Assembly: GCA_016935355.1 (NCBI GenBank)
Contig: JAFGRC010000051.1
Span: forward strand, 1-50,951
Direction of reading: 5' to 3'
DNA length: 50,951 nucleotides
Origin: Bacteroidales bacterium
GTDB lineage: Bacteria > Bacteroidota > Bacteroidia > Bacteroidales > UBA10428
Notes under the pieces: generated by a model
Told to the model about the DNA's origin: nothing
Seen by the model: only the letters and a program-made list of their open reading frames with translations
The model's database searches: none
Shown: piece after piece, positions 26,542 to 35,325 of the stretch
Layout: every line of letters starts with the position of its first letter
Position numbering within the stretch: the stretch's first letter is position 1
Position numbers and translations under genes: made by a program

Positions 26542-28569
26542 ATGGAGTTCAGGATCAATTCAGCATATAAACCGACCGGTGACCAGCCGGAGGCAATCCG
26601 GGAGCTGGTCAGCGGATTGAAACGGAATATCATGTTTCAGACTTTGCTTGGGGTTACAGGCTCAGGAAAGACCTTCACAATGGCTAATGTCATAGAACAG
26701 GTACAAAAGCCCACACTCGTGCTGAGTCATAACAAGACATTGGCTGCTCAGCTTTTTGGAGAGTTCAGACAGTTTTTCCCGGATAATTCCGTGGAATATT
26801 TTGTTTCATATTATGATTATTATCAACCCGAAGCCTATTTGCCGGTTACAGATACATATATTGAAAAAGATCTGTCCATTAATGATGAAATTGAAAAATT
26901 GCGGTTGAGTGCCACCTCCTCCTTGCTTTCGGGCAGGAGGGATGTCATTGTGGTATCTTCCGTATCCTGTCTTTATGGAATCGGCAATCCGGAGGATTTT
27001 CACAGCAATACCGTTATGGTTGAGAAAGGCAGCATCATCCCGCGCAACACATTTCTCAGAAAACTTGTCGACAGCCTGTACTCAAGGTCCGGTGAAGATT
27101 TTAAAAGGGGAAATTTCCGGGTGACCGGCGATACGGTTGATGTATTTCTGGCCTATTCTGATTTTGCATACCGGATTGTTTTCTACGGAGACGAAATTGA
27201 ATATATATGTTCCTTTGATCCTGCAACGGGAAGAACAATAGAGAGACCGGAACGTGTCATCATTTATCCTGCGAATATTTTTATAACGACACGGCCACGA
27301 CTGGAAAACGCAATTCATGAAATACAAAGGGATCTTGAAAACCAGGTGACCTTTTTCAGGGATATCGGCAGGCATCAGGAGGCAAAACGTCTTAGGGACC
27401 GCGTTTTGTATGACATTGAAATGCTCCGGGAATTGGGTTACTGTTCCGGAGTTGAAAACTATTCCCGTTATTTTGACGGACGTCCGCCCGGTAAACGGCC
27501 GTTTTGTCTGCTGGACTATTTCCCCGATGACTTTCTGACAATCATTGATGAAAGCCATGTTACCATTCCCCAGATCAGAGGTATGTACGGAGGTGATCAC
27601 TCACGCAAGCAAACCCTTGTCGAATATGGCTTCAGATTACCTGCTGCACTTGATAACAGGCCTCTTCAGATCGATGAATTTCTCGGGATAATCGGGCAGA
27701 CGATCTTTGTCAGTGCAACACCTGCAGATTTTGAACTTGAGAAATGTGAAGGAGTTATTGTGGAACAACTGATACGTCCGACCGGTCTGCTTGATCCTCT
27801 GATAGAAGTGAAACCCAGCCGGAACCAGATCGATGATCTTTTGGCTGAGATCCGCAAGCGAACGGAGCATCATGACAGGGTTCTGATCACAACGCTGACC
27901 AAAAGAATGGCGGAGGAACTTTCGGATTATCTGTTAAAACTGAATATTAAGTGCCGCTATATACATTCAGATATTGATACGCTGGAAAGAATTGAAATCA
28001 TGGAAGGTTTAAGGAGCGGAGTTTTTGATGTTCTGGTTGGAGTAAACCTTCTCAGGGAAGGTCTGGACCTTCCGGAAGTGGCACTTGTGGCCATTCTGGA
28101 TGCGGACAAGGAAGGATTTCTCCGGTCAGAAAGATCCCTGACCCAGACAGCAGGCCGGGCTGCCAGAAACATCAACGGAAAAGTAATTATGTATGCCGAC
28201 ACAATAACACAGTCCATGCAGAAGACCATTGAGGAAACTGACCGGAGACGGGAAAAACAACTTGCATACAATGAGGCCAACGACATTACACCCAGCCAGA
28301 TCATCAAGGCTGCTTCCAGCATTATGAAAGATCTTAAGAAAAAAACAGGTTTTCGGGATGTTTATATTGAACCTGAAAAAATTGATATCGCAGCTGATCC
28401 TGTGGTGAAATATATGAACCGGGAGGCATTGGAAAAAGCCCGGCTCAATGCCAGGAAGGAAATGGAGAAAGCTGCCTCAGAGCTTAATTTTATTGAAGCT
28501 GCTCGCTACCGGGATGAAATGCTGGCTTATCAGGAATTGATCGAAAAGGATGCAAAAAAGAATAAATAA
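26542..28569 (+). CDS. uvrB: UvrABC system protein B (DNA helicase)
   Basis: Central protein of nucleotide excision repair. UvrA loads it, it verifies the lesion with its beta-hairpin, and then it recruits UvrC. The 675 residues from ATG 26542 (MEFRINSAYKPTGDQPEAI) fit the family; a TTG 11 codons upstream overlaps the promoter box and is unlikely. Motifs: Walker A GVTGSGKTF, beta-hairpin YYDYYQPEAYLP, helicase motif with TIIDESH, motif VI QTAGRAARN, and a C-terminal UVR motif (KEMEKAASELNFIEAARYRDEM region) that contacts UvrC. Its last 20 bases overlap only an unlikely extension of efp. Confidence 0.97.
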   Translation: MEFRINSAYKPTGDQPEAIRELVSGLKRNIMFQTLLGVTGSGKTFTMANVIEQVQKPTLVLSHNKTLAAQLFGEFRQFFPDNSVEYFVSYYDYYQPEAYLPVTDTYIEKDLSINDEIEKLRLSATSSLLSGRRDVIVVSSVSCLYGIGNPEDFHSNTVMVEKGSIIPRNTFLRKLVDSLYSRSGEDFKRGNFRVTGDTVDVFLAYSDFAYRIVFYGDEIEYICSFDPATGRTIERPERVIIYPANIFITTRPRLENAIHEIQRDLENQVTFFRDIGRHQEAKRLRDRVLYDIEMLRELGYCSGVENYSRYFDGRPPGKRPFCLLDYFPDDFLTIIDESHVTIPQIRGMYGGDHSRKQTLVEYGFRLPAALDNRPLQIDEFLGIIGQTIFVSATPADFELEKCEGVIVEQLIRPTGLLDPLIEVKPSRNQIDDLLAEIRKRTEHHDRVLITTLTKRMAEELSDYLLKLNIKCRYIHSDIDTLERIEIMEGLRSGVFDVLVGVNLLREGLDLPEVALVAILDADKEGFLRSERSLTQTAGRAARNINGKVIMYADTITQSMQKTIEETDRRREKQLAYNEANDITPSQIIKAASSIMKDLKKKTGFRDVYIEPEKIDIAADPVVKYMNREALEKARLNARKEMEKAASELNFIEAARYRDEMLAYQELIEKDAKKNK

Positions 28570-28597
28570 ATCACTTATTTTGCACAAAATTTACACA

Positions 28598-29158
28598 ATG
28601 GATAAGATTTCCAATATTGCCAAAGGCAATTTTGTAAGGTATAACCAGGAACTTTGCATAATTTTAGAATATGAACACAGGACACCCGGGAACCTGAGGG
28701 CTTTTTACCAGGTTAGAATGCGTAATCTCAAGTCGGGCCGGCTCATTGAACAAAGATTTCGTCCGGATGACGAAATTGAAATTGTCAGGGTTCAATTCAA
28801 AGAACAGCAATTTCTGTATTTTGAGGGCAATCATGTGGTTTGCATGGATACAGAAACTTTCGAACAGATCCATTTGGCCAGGGAGACCATTGGAGACAGT
28901 CTGGTGTTCTTAAAAGAAGGCATGCTGATTAAAGTTTATTTTGACGGAGACGAACCAATTTTTGCGGAACTGCCGATAAGCGCCGAACTGGAGGTTTCCT
29001 ATACAGAGCCGGGCATTAAGGGAGATACGGCCACAAGGACATTAAAAGCAGCTACACTTGAAACCGGAGCAGAAGTAAAAGTCCCCCTGTTTATCAATAT
29101 CGGTGACAGAATAAAGATCGACACACGTACGGGGGATTATGTTGAACGGGCAAAATAG
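28598..29158 (+). CDS. efp: Elongation factor P, Asn-tip variant
   Basis: Relieves ribosome stalling at polyproline. 186 residues from the ATG at 28598 (MDKISNIAKGNFVRYN), 28 bases after uvrB; an alternative frame start inside uvrB is unlikely. It has the KOW-like N-domain, OB domain (about 65-125) and C-terminal S1-like domain ending TRTGDYVERAK. The tip loop, usually PGKG or PGRG with a modified Lys or Arg, reads TPGNLRAF, so the key position is Asn32. Known modification enzymes (EpmA/EpmB, EarP, YmfI) act on Lys or Arg, so this form presumably works unmodified. Probably co-transcribed with uvrB. Confidence 0.92.
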   Translation: MDKISNIAKGNFVRYNQELCIILEYEHRTPGNLRAFYQVRMRNLKSGRLIEQRFRPDDEIEIVRVQFKEQQFLYFEGNHVVCMDTETFEQIHLARETIGDSLVFLKEGMLIKVYFDGDEPIFAELPISAELEVSYTEPGIKGDTATRTLKAATLETGAEVKVPLFINIGDRIKIDTRTGDYVERAK

Positions 29159-29200
29159 ATATTATCATTTGACCTTTCGGATTTCACGTTGCGCGTTTCG

Positions 29201-29216
29201 CTTTCAAAGTTGAAAG
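29201..29216. repeat. Palindrome between efp and fabI
   Basis: CTTTCAAAGTTGAAAG is a perfect palindromic hairpin, followed by two copies of CAACGTT. It is in the 86-base gap between convergent efp and fabI and may help end transcription; the following T-rich stretch (TTTCGGTTTTTGG) is weak. Confidence 0.35.
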
Positions 29217-29244
29217 TTCAACGTTCAACGTTTCGGTTTTTGGG

Positions 29245-30075
29245 TTACGGACATTCCCTGAAGCTTTTATCATATTGTATCATGGCACGTTCACTCATTC
29301 CCATGCTGCTGAAACCGCCATCATGAAACAGGTTTTGCATGGTGACTTTTCTTGTCAGGTCTGAGAAAAGCGTGATGCAATAATCCGCGCAATCACTTGC
29401 TGACGCATTTCCCAAAGGAGACATGCGTTCGGTAAAATCGATCAGCGAGTCGATCCCGTATATACCGCTGCCGGCTGTTGTGAGGGTGGGAGACTGGGAA
29501 ATGGTATTGATCCGGATCCTTTTTTCACGTCCGTATATATAACCAAAACTGCGCGTGATGGATTCGAGCAGGGCTTTGGCATCAGCCATGTCGTTATAAC
29601 CGTATAATGTACGCTGGGCAGCTACGTATGACAGCGCTACGATTGATCCCCATTCATTTATTGCATCCAGCCTGTGACAGGTCTGAATGATTTTATGAAA
29701 AGACAGGGCAGAAATATCAAGTGTTTTGAGGTAGTTATCATAGTTGATTTCATCATACGGTATACCCTTTCTTACATTGGGGGACATACCTATGGAGTGC
29801 AGCATAAAATCAAATTTACCTCCGAAATGTTTCACAGCGCTTTTAATGAGATTTTCAATGTCAGATTCATTTGCAGCGTCAGCGGGTATCACGACTGATT
29901 CACATGCCTTTGCAAGTTCATCGACCTTTCCGAAGCGCATGGCTACAGGAGTGTTGGTAAGTATGATCCGGGCTCCTTCTTCAAAAGCTTTTTCCGCTAC
30001 TTTCCACGCAATGGAGCGTTCGTTCAGCGCACCGAAAATAATACCTTTTTTGCCTTTCAGGAGATTGTAGGACAT
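29245..30075 (-). CDS. fabI: Enoyl-[acyl-carrier-protein] reductase (NADH)
   Basis: Last step of each fatty-acid elongation cycle, cytoplasmic, 276 residues. It is an SDR-fold enzyme of the FabI type: cofactor-binding start GIIFGALNERSIAWKVA and the catalytic Y-x6-K as Tyr160 and Lys167 (YGYNDMADAK), with the partner Tyr150 (ALSYVAAQ). It lies 33 bases downstream of recN on the same strand, so it may belong to the bamD-recN transcript. Confidence 0.95.
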   Translation of the reverse strand: MSYNLLKGKKGIIFGALNERSIAWKVAEKAFEEGARIILTNTPVAMRFGKVDELAKACESVVIPADAANESDIENLIKSAVKHFGGKFDFMLHSIGMSPNVRKGIPYDEINYDNYLKTLDISALSFHKIIQTCHRLDAINEWGSIVALSYVAAQRTLYGYNDMADAKALLESITRSFGYIYGREKRIRINTISQSPTLTTAGSGIYGIDSLIDFTERMSPLGNASASDCADYCITLFSDLTRKVTMQNLFHDGGFSSMGMSERAMIQYDKSFRECP

Positions 30076-30108
30076 AATACTTGATTTTAGAAAAGTACAA
30101 AGACAGAA

Positions 30109-31764
30109 CTAGTTTTTTAACAGTATGCGGGCGTTTTCCAGTGCAGCGCTTGTAACTTCCTCGCCGCTAAGCATTCTTGCTATCTCATAATGACGTTCAT
30201 TTTCTGAAAGAAGCTTGACACGGGTGATGGTCGAATCACCTTCATCCGTCTTGTAAACAAGATAATGCTCATTACCTTTACTGGCGATCTGTGGTAAATG
30301 TGTGATGTTGATAATTTGCATGCGTTCCGCCATCCTGAAAATGATATTACCAACCTTCTCGGCCACTTCGCCGGATACTCCGGTATCAATCTCATCAAAA
30401 ATAATAGTTGGAAGTCCGGTTGAATCAGACATCAATGATTTGATGCTCAGCATCAGCCGGGACAGCTCTCCACCGGACGCTACTTTTGAGATTTCCTGAA
30501 GTTGTGCGTTTTTATTCGCCGTAAACAAGAATTGTATTTTGTCTTTCCCCCATAAGTTAAATGTTTCAGTGTGGTCGAGAAGGATTTTAAAGGAAGCATT
30601 TGGCATGGCAAGTTCACGCAGCATTCCTGTTATCTGAACTTCAAGGGAATGTAAAGCTTTATTGCGCCGGGAGGATAACTGTGAGGCAATATCCTCCAGG
30701 ATACGGTGCATGGCATCTATCTCTTTTTGCAGATCCCCGAGGGTATGGTCAGATGTATTGATTTCTTCAATTTTTTCGTGCAGATCCTTTTTCAATGTGA
30801 TAAGCTCGGCAATACTGGAACGATGGTGCTTTTGCTGCAATGCATAGATCAGGTCAAGCCGTTCCCGGACCGAATTCAGCCGGTCGGGATCAACAAAGAC
30901 CTTCTGGTCTATTGAATCCAGTTCCTGTGCAACATCTTTCAACTCAATATAAGTGCTTTCGACACGTTGATACAGTTCGGCCATTTCTGGCAGAAACTTA
31001 TTGATGTGTGATAAGGCAGTCCGGCATTCTTTCAACTGCTGTAAGACAGAAGTTGTTTCATCCTGAAAAAGTCCAATGGAATAGGAAAGTCCGGCTTTTA
31101 TCTCTTCAGCATGGCTGAGTTTTTCGAGTTCATCCTCAAGTTCTTCCTGTTCTCCATCGGCCAGTTTTGCGTCTTCGAGCTGATTATACTGAAACAAAAG
31201 ATAATCCAGATCTGATCTTGAACGGTTTGCTTCTTCAGTCAGGCGGTCCAGTTTTTCCTGCAAATGCTGGAATGCATTAAAATTTGTCTGGTATTCGGAA
31301 AGGATTGTCTGGTTTCGGGCATAGTTGTCGATTACCTTCATCTGGAAATTGCTGTTTGCAAGGTTCAGTGTCTGGTACTGGGAATGGATATCAATGAGTT
31401 TGAGTCCAAGTTCCGTGATGGTTTCGAGGGTAACGGGACTGTCATTGATAAATGCTCTGGATTTTCCGGTTGAAGCTACCTCCCTTCGAAGAACTGTGAA
31501 ATCATCATAATCGATATGGTGTTCGTGAAAGAAGTCCTTAAGATTATAATTTCGGATATCATAGGTGCCTTCGACGATACATTTCTTTTTTTTATCATAA
31601 AGAACACCGGTATCAGCGCGTTTTCCAAGGACGAGGGAAAGTGCCCCAAGCAATATCGATTTTCCGGCTCCTGTCTCACCCGTTATTGTTGTCAGCCCGT
31701 TCCTGAAATCAATTTCAAGCTTGCTGATCAATGCATAATTTTCCACGCTCAGAGTGCAAAGCAT
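30109..31764 (-). CDS. recN: DNA repair protein RecN
   Basis: SMC-like ATPase used in double-strand break repair, cytoplasmic, 551 residues. Walker A is GETGAGKSILLGAL (about residues 30-43). A long coiled-coil arm occupies about 150-370. The C-terminal ATPase half has ASGGELSRLMLS and Walker B PTIIFDEIDTGVSG. It is 122 bases downstream of the DUF4835 gene and upstream of fabI. Confidence 0.96.
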   Translation of the reverse strand: MLCTLSVENYALISKLEIDFRNGLTTITGETGAGKSILLGALSLVLGKRADTGVLYDKKKKCIVEGTYDIRNYNLKDFFHEHHIDYDDFTVLRREVASTGKSRAFINDSPVTLETITELGLKLIDIHSQYQTLNLANSNFQMKVIDNYARNQTILSEYQTNFNAFQHLQEKLDRLTEEANRSRSDLDYLLFQYNQLEDAKLADGEQEELEDELEKLSHAEEIKAGLSYSIGLFQDETTSVLQQLKECRTALSHINKFLPEMAELYQRVESTYIELKDVAQELDSIDQKVFVDPDRLNSVRERLDLIYALQQKHHRSSIAELITLKKDLHEKIEEINTSDHTLGDLQKEIDAMHRILEDIASQLSSRRNKALHSLEVQITGMLRELAMPNASFKILLDHTETFNLWGKDKIQFLFTANKNAQLQEISKVASGGELSRLMLSIKSLMSDSTGLPTIIFDEIDTGVSGEVAEKVGNIIFRMAERMQIINITHLPQIASKGNEHYLVYKTDEGDSTITRVKLLSENERHYEIARMLSGEEVTSAALENARILLKN

Positions 31765-31886
31765 AGGTTATCAATAACTTTGTAAAAGGATAAAATTAAT
31801 TAAATTACATCATAAATGCGGTGGACATGAGGCAATAAATATCAATAGCTTATTAACATGTTAGCACCTGCGTGATAACCCGTGAA

Positions 31887-32804
31887 TCAGGGTTCCGAAC
31901 TCAGAATATTCCTGTACTTTTCTCCCCGCGTGGGATCAATCTGATTGAGGATTGCCAGCAGACGTCTTTTTTCATCTTCCATTGATCCCTGGAAAAGATT
32001 AACAAATTCATCAGATTTTGCATCCAGTATTACCTGTAAAAAATACATAAATGGATCGGGACGTTCCAGATAGAAATCCCGGAGCAGGGTAAGACTTTCG
32101 GCACAATTGGTTCTCCCGTCGGCAAGCCGGTCATACATCAGATCCAGTCCCCGCCTGTGATAAATATAAACAAATTCACGAATAGGAGTATAATCATCGT
32201 TCAGAATATTGTTGATGAGCCAGTAGCGGTTTCTGCGGCTTGTACTTTCTCCTGCACGCCAGCCTCTTTGAGTTGCATTTTGGGCATTATTTACAATTTT
32301 CTCCGCTTTCAGGAAGAATTCATTACCCGATTCAAGCGCAAATGAATCGAAATCAAGTCCGAGAATTACATAAACATAAAATGCAAGGATGGATGTCAGG
32401 TTTGACAAATGAGATGTTTCACTGAATTCGAGTGGCTCAAACTCGGTGTAACGAAAATCAAGATCATTGTCGATATAATTCATCAGCACGGTATTGTACG
32501 ATGTATTGTATACGGGTCTCCTCACCTGAATCTGCAAAGTCCCCCTGAACTGGTCGTTCCCGATCATTTCCTGAATATTGAACAGCATGCTGCATTCGAT
32601 ACGCTCATTTGAAGCAAACCTGTAGCTGGTCCATGCCCTTGAATTGACAAATTCATTGACAGCTCCCTGCAGGGTTTGAAATACCTGTTTATTGGTCCCC
32701 TGGATCTGTTGTGTGGTGAATTGCACGTTACAGCGCAATTCCTGTGCATTTGCAGCGAAAGGAACAAACACCAGCAATGTTGATATAATGAATCTGATAA
32801 TCAT
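31887..32804 (-). CDS. DUF4835 family secreted protein (possible T9SS component PorD)
   Basis: A 305-residue protein with a signal peptide (MIIRFIISTLLVFVPFAANAQ). The mature part begins ELRCNVQFTTQQIQGTNKQVF, a hallmark of the DUF4835 family. This family is nearly confined to Bacteroidota and sits between coaBC and recN in many of them. Some databases name it type IX secretion system protein PorD; I recall that name without being able to verify it here. Its start codon overlaps the end of coaBC by four bases, so translation is likely coupled. Confidence 0.8.
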   Translation of the reverse strand: MIIRFIISTLLVFVPFAANAQELRCNVQFTTQQIQGTNKQVFQTLQGAVNEFVNSRAWTSYRFASNERIECSMLFNIQEMIGNDQFRGTLQIQVRRPVYNTSYNTVLMNYIDNDLDFRYTEFEPLEFSETSHLSNLTSILAFYVYVILGLDFDSFALESGNEFFLKAEKIVNNAQNATQRGWRAGESTSRRNRYWLINNILNDDYTPIREFVYIYHRRGLDLMYDRLADGRTNCAESLTLLRDFYLERPDPFMYFLQVILDAKSDEFVNLFQGSMEDEKRRLLAILNQIDPTRGEKYRNILSSEP

Positions 32805-33391
32805 GATAGAAAGTCTGCTAAATAGGATACGATATCATGTGCTACTTCCTTTTTAGTTTTTAACTCAAATCGGATGATTTTATTATTCCTGTCAATAATT
32901 GTTATTTTATTGGTATCAACACCAAATCCTGCACCTTCGTCCTGAAGGGAGTTGAGCACAATGAAATCAAGATTTTTACGCTGCAGTTTTTGCGTGGCAT
33001 GATTTATGCCATTACTGGTCTCGAGTGCAAAACCTGCCAGAAATTGCCGGATTGTTTTAATTTTTCCAAGACCGGCAGCAATATCCTCTGTTGGTTCGAG
33101 TTCAAGGTTCAGGTTTGCAGATTTACGTTTTATTTTTTCACGTGAAGGGTTTTTTGGCCGGTAGTCTGCAACGGCAGCGGAAAGAATTGCCCCGTCCGCA
33201 ACGGTAAACAGTTCCATACAATAATTGTACATTTCCCGTGAGGTACGGACCCGGATCAGTTTTATTGCCGGATGAAGTGGTCGTTCTTCAACCGGTCCGC
33301 AAATCAATGTCACTTCTGCTCCACATTCCATCAATTCATTTGCAATGGCTATGCCCATTTTGCCTGTGGAATAATTACCGATGAAACGCAC
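32801..33391 (-). CDS. coaB: Phosphopantothenate-cysteine ligase part of CoaBC (shifted frame)
   Basis: This is the CoaB half of the bifunctional coenzyme A protein, which joins phosphopantothenate to cysteine. Visible are RFIGNYSTGKMG, the ligase segment SAAVADYRP, and GFALET. The frame is in fact open upstream to base 33463, encoding the missing N-terminal strand with IIVTAGPTYESVDAV; the listed start is only the first GTG. No ATG lies between, and starting at the GTG would lose that strand. The half therefore belongs to a CoaBC fusion interrupted at an A-run (see the finding at 33457-33472). Overlaps DUF4835 by four bases. Confidence 0.75.
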   Translation of the reverse strand: MRFIGNYSTGKMGIAIANELMECGAEVTLICGPVEERPLHPAIKLIRVRTSREMYNYCMELFTVADGAILSAAVADYRPKNPSREKIKRKSANLNLELEPTEDIAAGLGKIKTIRQFLAGFALETSNGINHATQKLQRKNLDFIVLNSLQDEGAGFGVDTNKITIIDRNNKIIRFELKTKKEVAHDIVSYLADFLS

Positions 33392-33456
33392 GGCATCAAC
33401 GGATTCGTACGTTGGTCCCGCAGTTACAATTATCTTTTTACCGGAAAGTGTGTTAT

Positions 33457-34017
33457 TCAGGCTTTTTTTTTTCGGTTGCTGAAGAATTCTGAAAGTGCAG
33501 CTAAAATGACTTCCGGTTCAACCATTCGTCCCTTTCCGGTAAGTCCGCTGGCGAGTTCACCTGTTGCCGGTTCCAGGATAATATTCCCGTATGAACGCAA
33601 AATATCCAAGTTCTTCCTGGTGGTGTCATGGTTTAACATGTCAACATCCATTGCAGGTGCTATGAATACGGGACATCTTGCTGACAGATAGGTCGTGAGC
33701 AGGAGGTTGTCAGCAATACCGCAGGCCATTTTTGCCATTGTATTTGCAGTCGCAGGAGCGATTACATAGGCATCAGCCCATAATCCAAGATCCACGTGAC
33801 TGTTCCATTGGCCGTTCTCAGGATTAAAGAAGTCTGTCAGCACGGCATTTCTGCTTAGTGAAGCCAGGGTAAGGGGGGTGATAAATTCCCGGGCCAGAGG
33901 TGTCATCAGGACTTTCACCTCTGCACCTTCTTTCATAAGCAATCTGATCAGGACTGCAGCTTTGAATGCAGCGATACTGCCCGTGACGCCCATCAGTATT
34001 TTCCTGCCACGAATCAT
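33457..34017 (-). CDS. coaC: Phosphopantothenoylcysteine decarboxylase part of CoaBC
   Basis: The CoaC half, an FMN-dependent decarboxylase that makes 4'-phosphopantetheine. 186 residues: KILMGVTGSIAAFKAA at the N-terminus, the conserved His in NSHVDLG, the substrate-binding PATANTMAKMA-type segment, and PAMDVDMLNH. It ends early (KKKA, stop) because the frame shifts at a run of ten A (minus strand, 33472-33463). One extra A, or a -1 slip, would join it in frame to CoaB. It lies 12 bases downstream of rpoZ. Confidence 0.85.
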   Translation of the reverse strand: MIRGRKILMGVTGSIAAFKAAVLIRLLMKEGAEVKVLMTPLAREFITPLTLASLSRNAVLTDFFNPENGQWNSHVDLGLWADAYVIAPATANTMAKMACGIADNLLLTTYLSARCPVFIAPAMDVDMLNHDTTRKNLDILRSYGNIILEPATGELASGLTGKGRMVEPEVILAALSEFFSNRKKKA

Positions 34018-34029
34018 TAAATCACTTGT

Positions 34030-34347
34030 TTAATTTTCGGTTCTGCGGACATATATCTGATCGTTCTCGAATTCTTCCAGAGCAATGAGCGTATGTTTGG
34101 GAAGCCGCTCGTAGAATTTGGATATTTCGATCTGCTCCCGGTTTTCGAACACTTCTTCCAGATTATCGGTGTAATTTGCAAATTCCTCCAGCTTGCGGTT
34201 CAATTCTTCTTTTATTTCAACTGAGATCTGGTTAGCCCTTTTCGAACAGATCATCACTGTTTCGTAAATATTACCGGTTTTGGCTTCCATGCTGTCAAGG
34301 TCTCTTGTGACTGTTGTTATCTGTGCTCTTGATTTCTTATAATCCAT
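34030..34347 (-). CDS. rpoZ: RNA polymerase omega subunit, Bacteroidota type
   Basis: A 105-residue protein of the Rpb6/omega superfamily. The family core TGNIYETVMICSKRANQIS (about residues 25-43) followed by KEELNRKLEEFA is the Bacteroidota form of omega. It helps assemble RNA polymerase. It sits 8 bases after bamD and 12 bases before coaBC, an arrangement seen widely in the phylum. Confidence 0.88.
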   Translation of the reverse strand: MDYKKSRAQITTVTRDLDSMEAKTGNIYETVMICSKRANQISVEIKEELNRKLEEFANYTDNLEEVFENREQIEISKFYERLPKHTLIALEEFENDQIYVRRTEN

Positions 34348-34355
34348 TTTTATAA

Positions 34356-35180
34356 TTATTTAAGAATTAACATTTCATCGGTCTCGTCGACATTATTTGA
34401 AGCATTTTTATAAATATTTTCTGCTTCTTTTCTGTCCTTGCTTTCAGGAAACTCTGCAATGAAAGAATAATATTCATCGATCGTTTCCTGATACCGCTCA
34501 GGTCTTCTTTCAGGAACGCTGTTAAAGGCATACAGATATCTCGATTTCAACAGCATAAACAAAATATCTTCACGGTATTTTGTGTCGGGGAATTCAGCGA
34601 GACAATTGTTCAACGCTGTTATGGATGCCTTATAATTACCAAGGTTATAGTAAAGTTCAGCAGCAAGAAATGACTTTTCCATCAGTTTTTCCCTGAGCTC
34701 GAGAATAATTCTTTGACATTCAGGTATTTTAGGACTGTCAGGATACCGGATCATAAAAAGCTGGACTGCTTCGATTGCCTTATTGGTTTCAGTCTGGTCC
34801 AGCTCAGGTCTGGGAGAGGTCATATAATAACTGTAAGCTTCCATAAACGCAGCATCTTCAGCAAAGATGCTGTTTCCGTATATTTGAACAAAACCGTTAA
34901 ACTGAGTTGCTGCAACATAATAATCATACTGATGAAAACTTGTCATGGCCTGATAGAAAAAAACTGAATCAGCTCTTTGGGTACCCCGTACAATGGTGGA
35001 AAGCTGCTCAAACAGCAAAGCGGCTTTTGTGTAATCTTCGTTATTATAATAATAAAAAGCCATGCTCGCTTTCAGGTTAACGTCATCACTTTTCAATACT
35101 TTGGTGTATTGTGAACATGAAAATGCCACAATTGTTAAAAACAAAAAGATTATGCCAGTATGTCGTCTGCTTTTGAACAT
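34356..35180 (-). CDS. bamD: Outer membrane assembly lipoprotein BamD
   Basis: A 274-residue lipoprotein with a signal peptide ending in the lipobox AFSC (Cys22), so it is anchored in the outer membrane facing the periplasm. The body is a set of TPR-like helix pairs (for example FYYYNNEDYTKAALLFEQL and LYYNLGNYKASITALNNCL), matching YfiO/BamD, which with BamA folds beta-barrel proteins. First gene of the bamD-rpoZ-coaBC-DUF4835-recN run. Confidence 0.93.
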   Translation of the reverse strand: MFKSRRHTGIIFLFLTIVAFSCSQYTKVLKSDDVNLKASMAFYYYNNEDYTKAALLFEQLSTIVRGTQRADSVFFYQAMTSFHQYDYYVAATQFNGFVQIYGNSIFAEDAAFMEAYSYYMTSPRPELDQTETNKAIEAVQLFMIRYPDSPKIPECQRIILELREKLMEKSFLAAELYYNLGNYKASITALNNCLAEFPDTKYREDILFMLLKSRYLYAFNSVPERRPERYQETIDEYYSFIAEFPESKDRKEAENIYKNASNNVDETDEMLILK

Positions 35181-35263
35181 CGCGCAAAGTTAAAACTTTT
35201 TAAATAATTCACATGGCAATCAATTCAATTTAAATTTCTGCCTTCAAAACTGATGTGCGATCC

Positions 35264-35293
35264 TTGCGGATAATACAAAAAAAACTACTTTTG
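35264..35293 (+). promoter_or_regulatory. Promoter of the alpha-oxoamine synthase gene
   Basis: TTG at 35264-35266 lies 19 bases before TACTTTTG (35286-35293), an exact TAnnTTTG match, 32 bases before the GTG start at 35326. Confidence 0.5.
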
Positions 35294-35325
35294 CAGCGAT
35301 TTAATAACATAACTATTTAACCAAA

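Noticed and set aside
35185-35192. Exact TAnnTTTG box (TAACTTTG) on the minus strand just before bamD
   Set aside because: It ends 4 bases before the bamD ATG, and the only TTG upstream is 24 bases away. It could mean a leaderless transcript, but the spacing is poor, so it was not listed.
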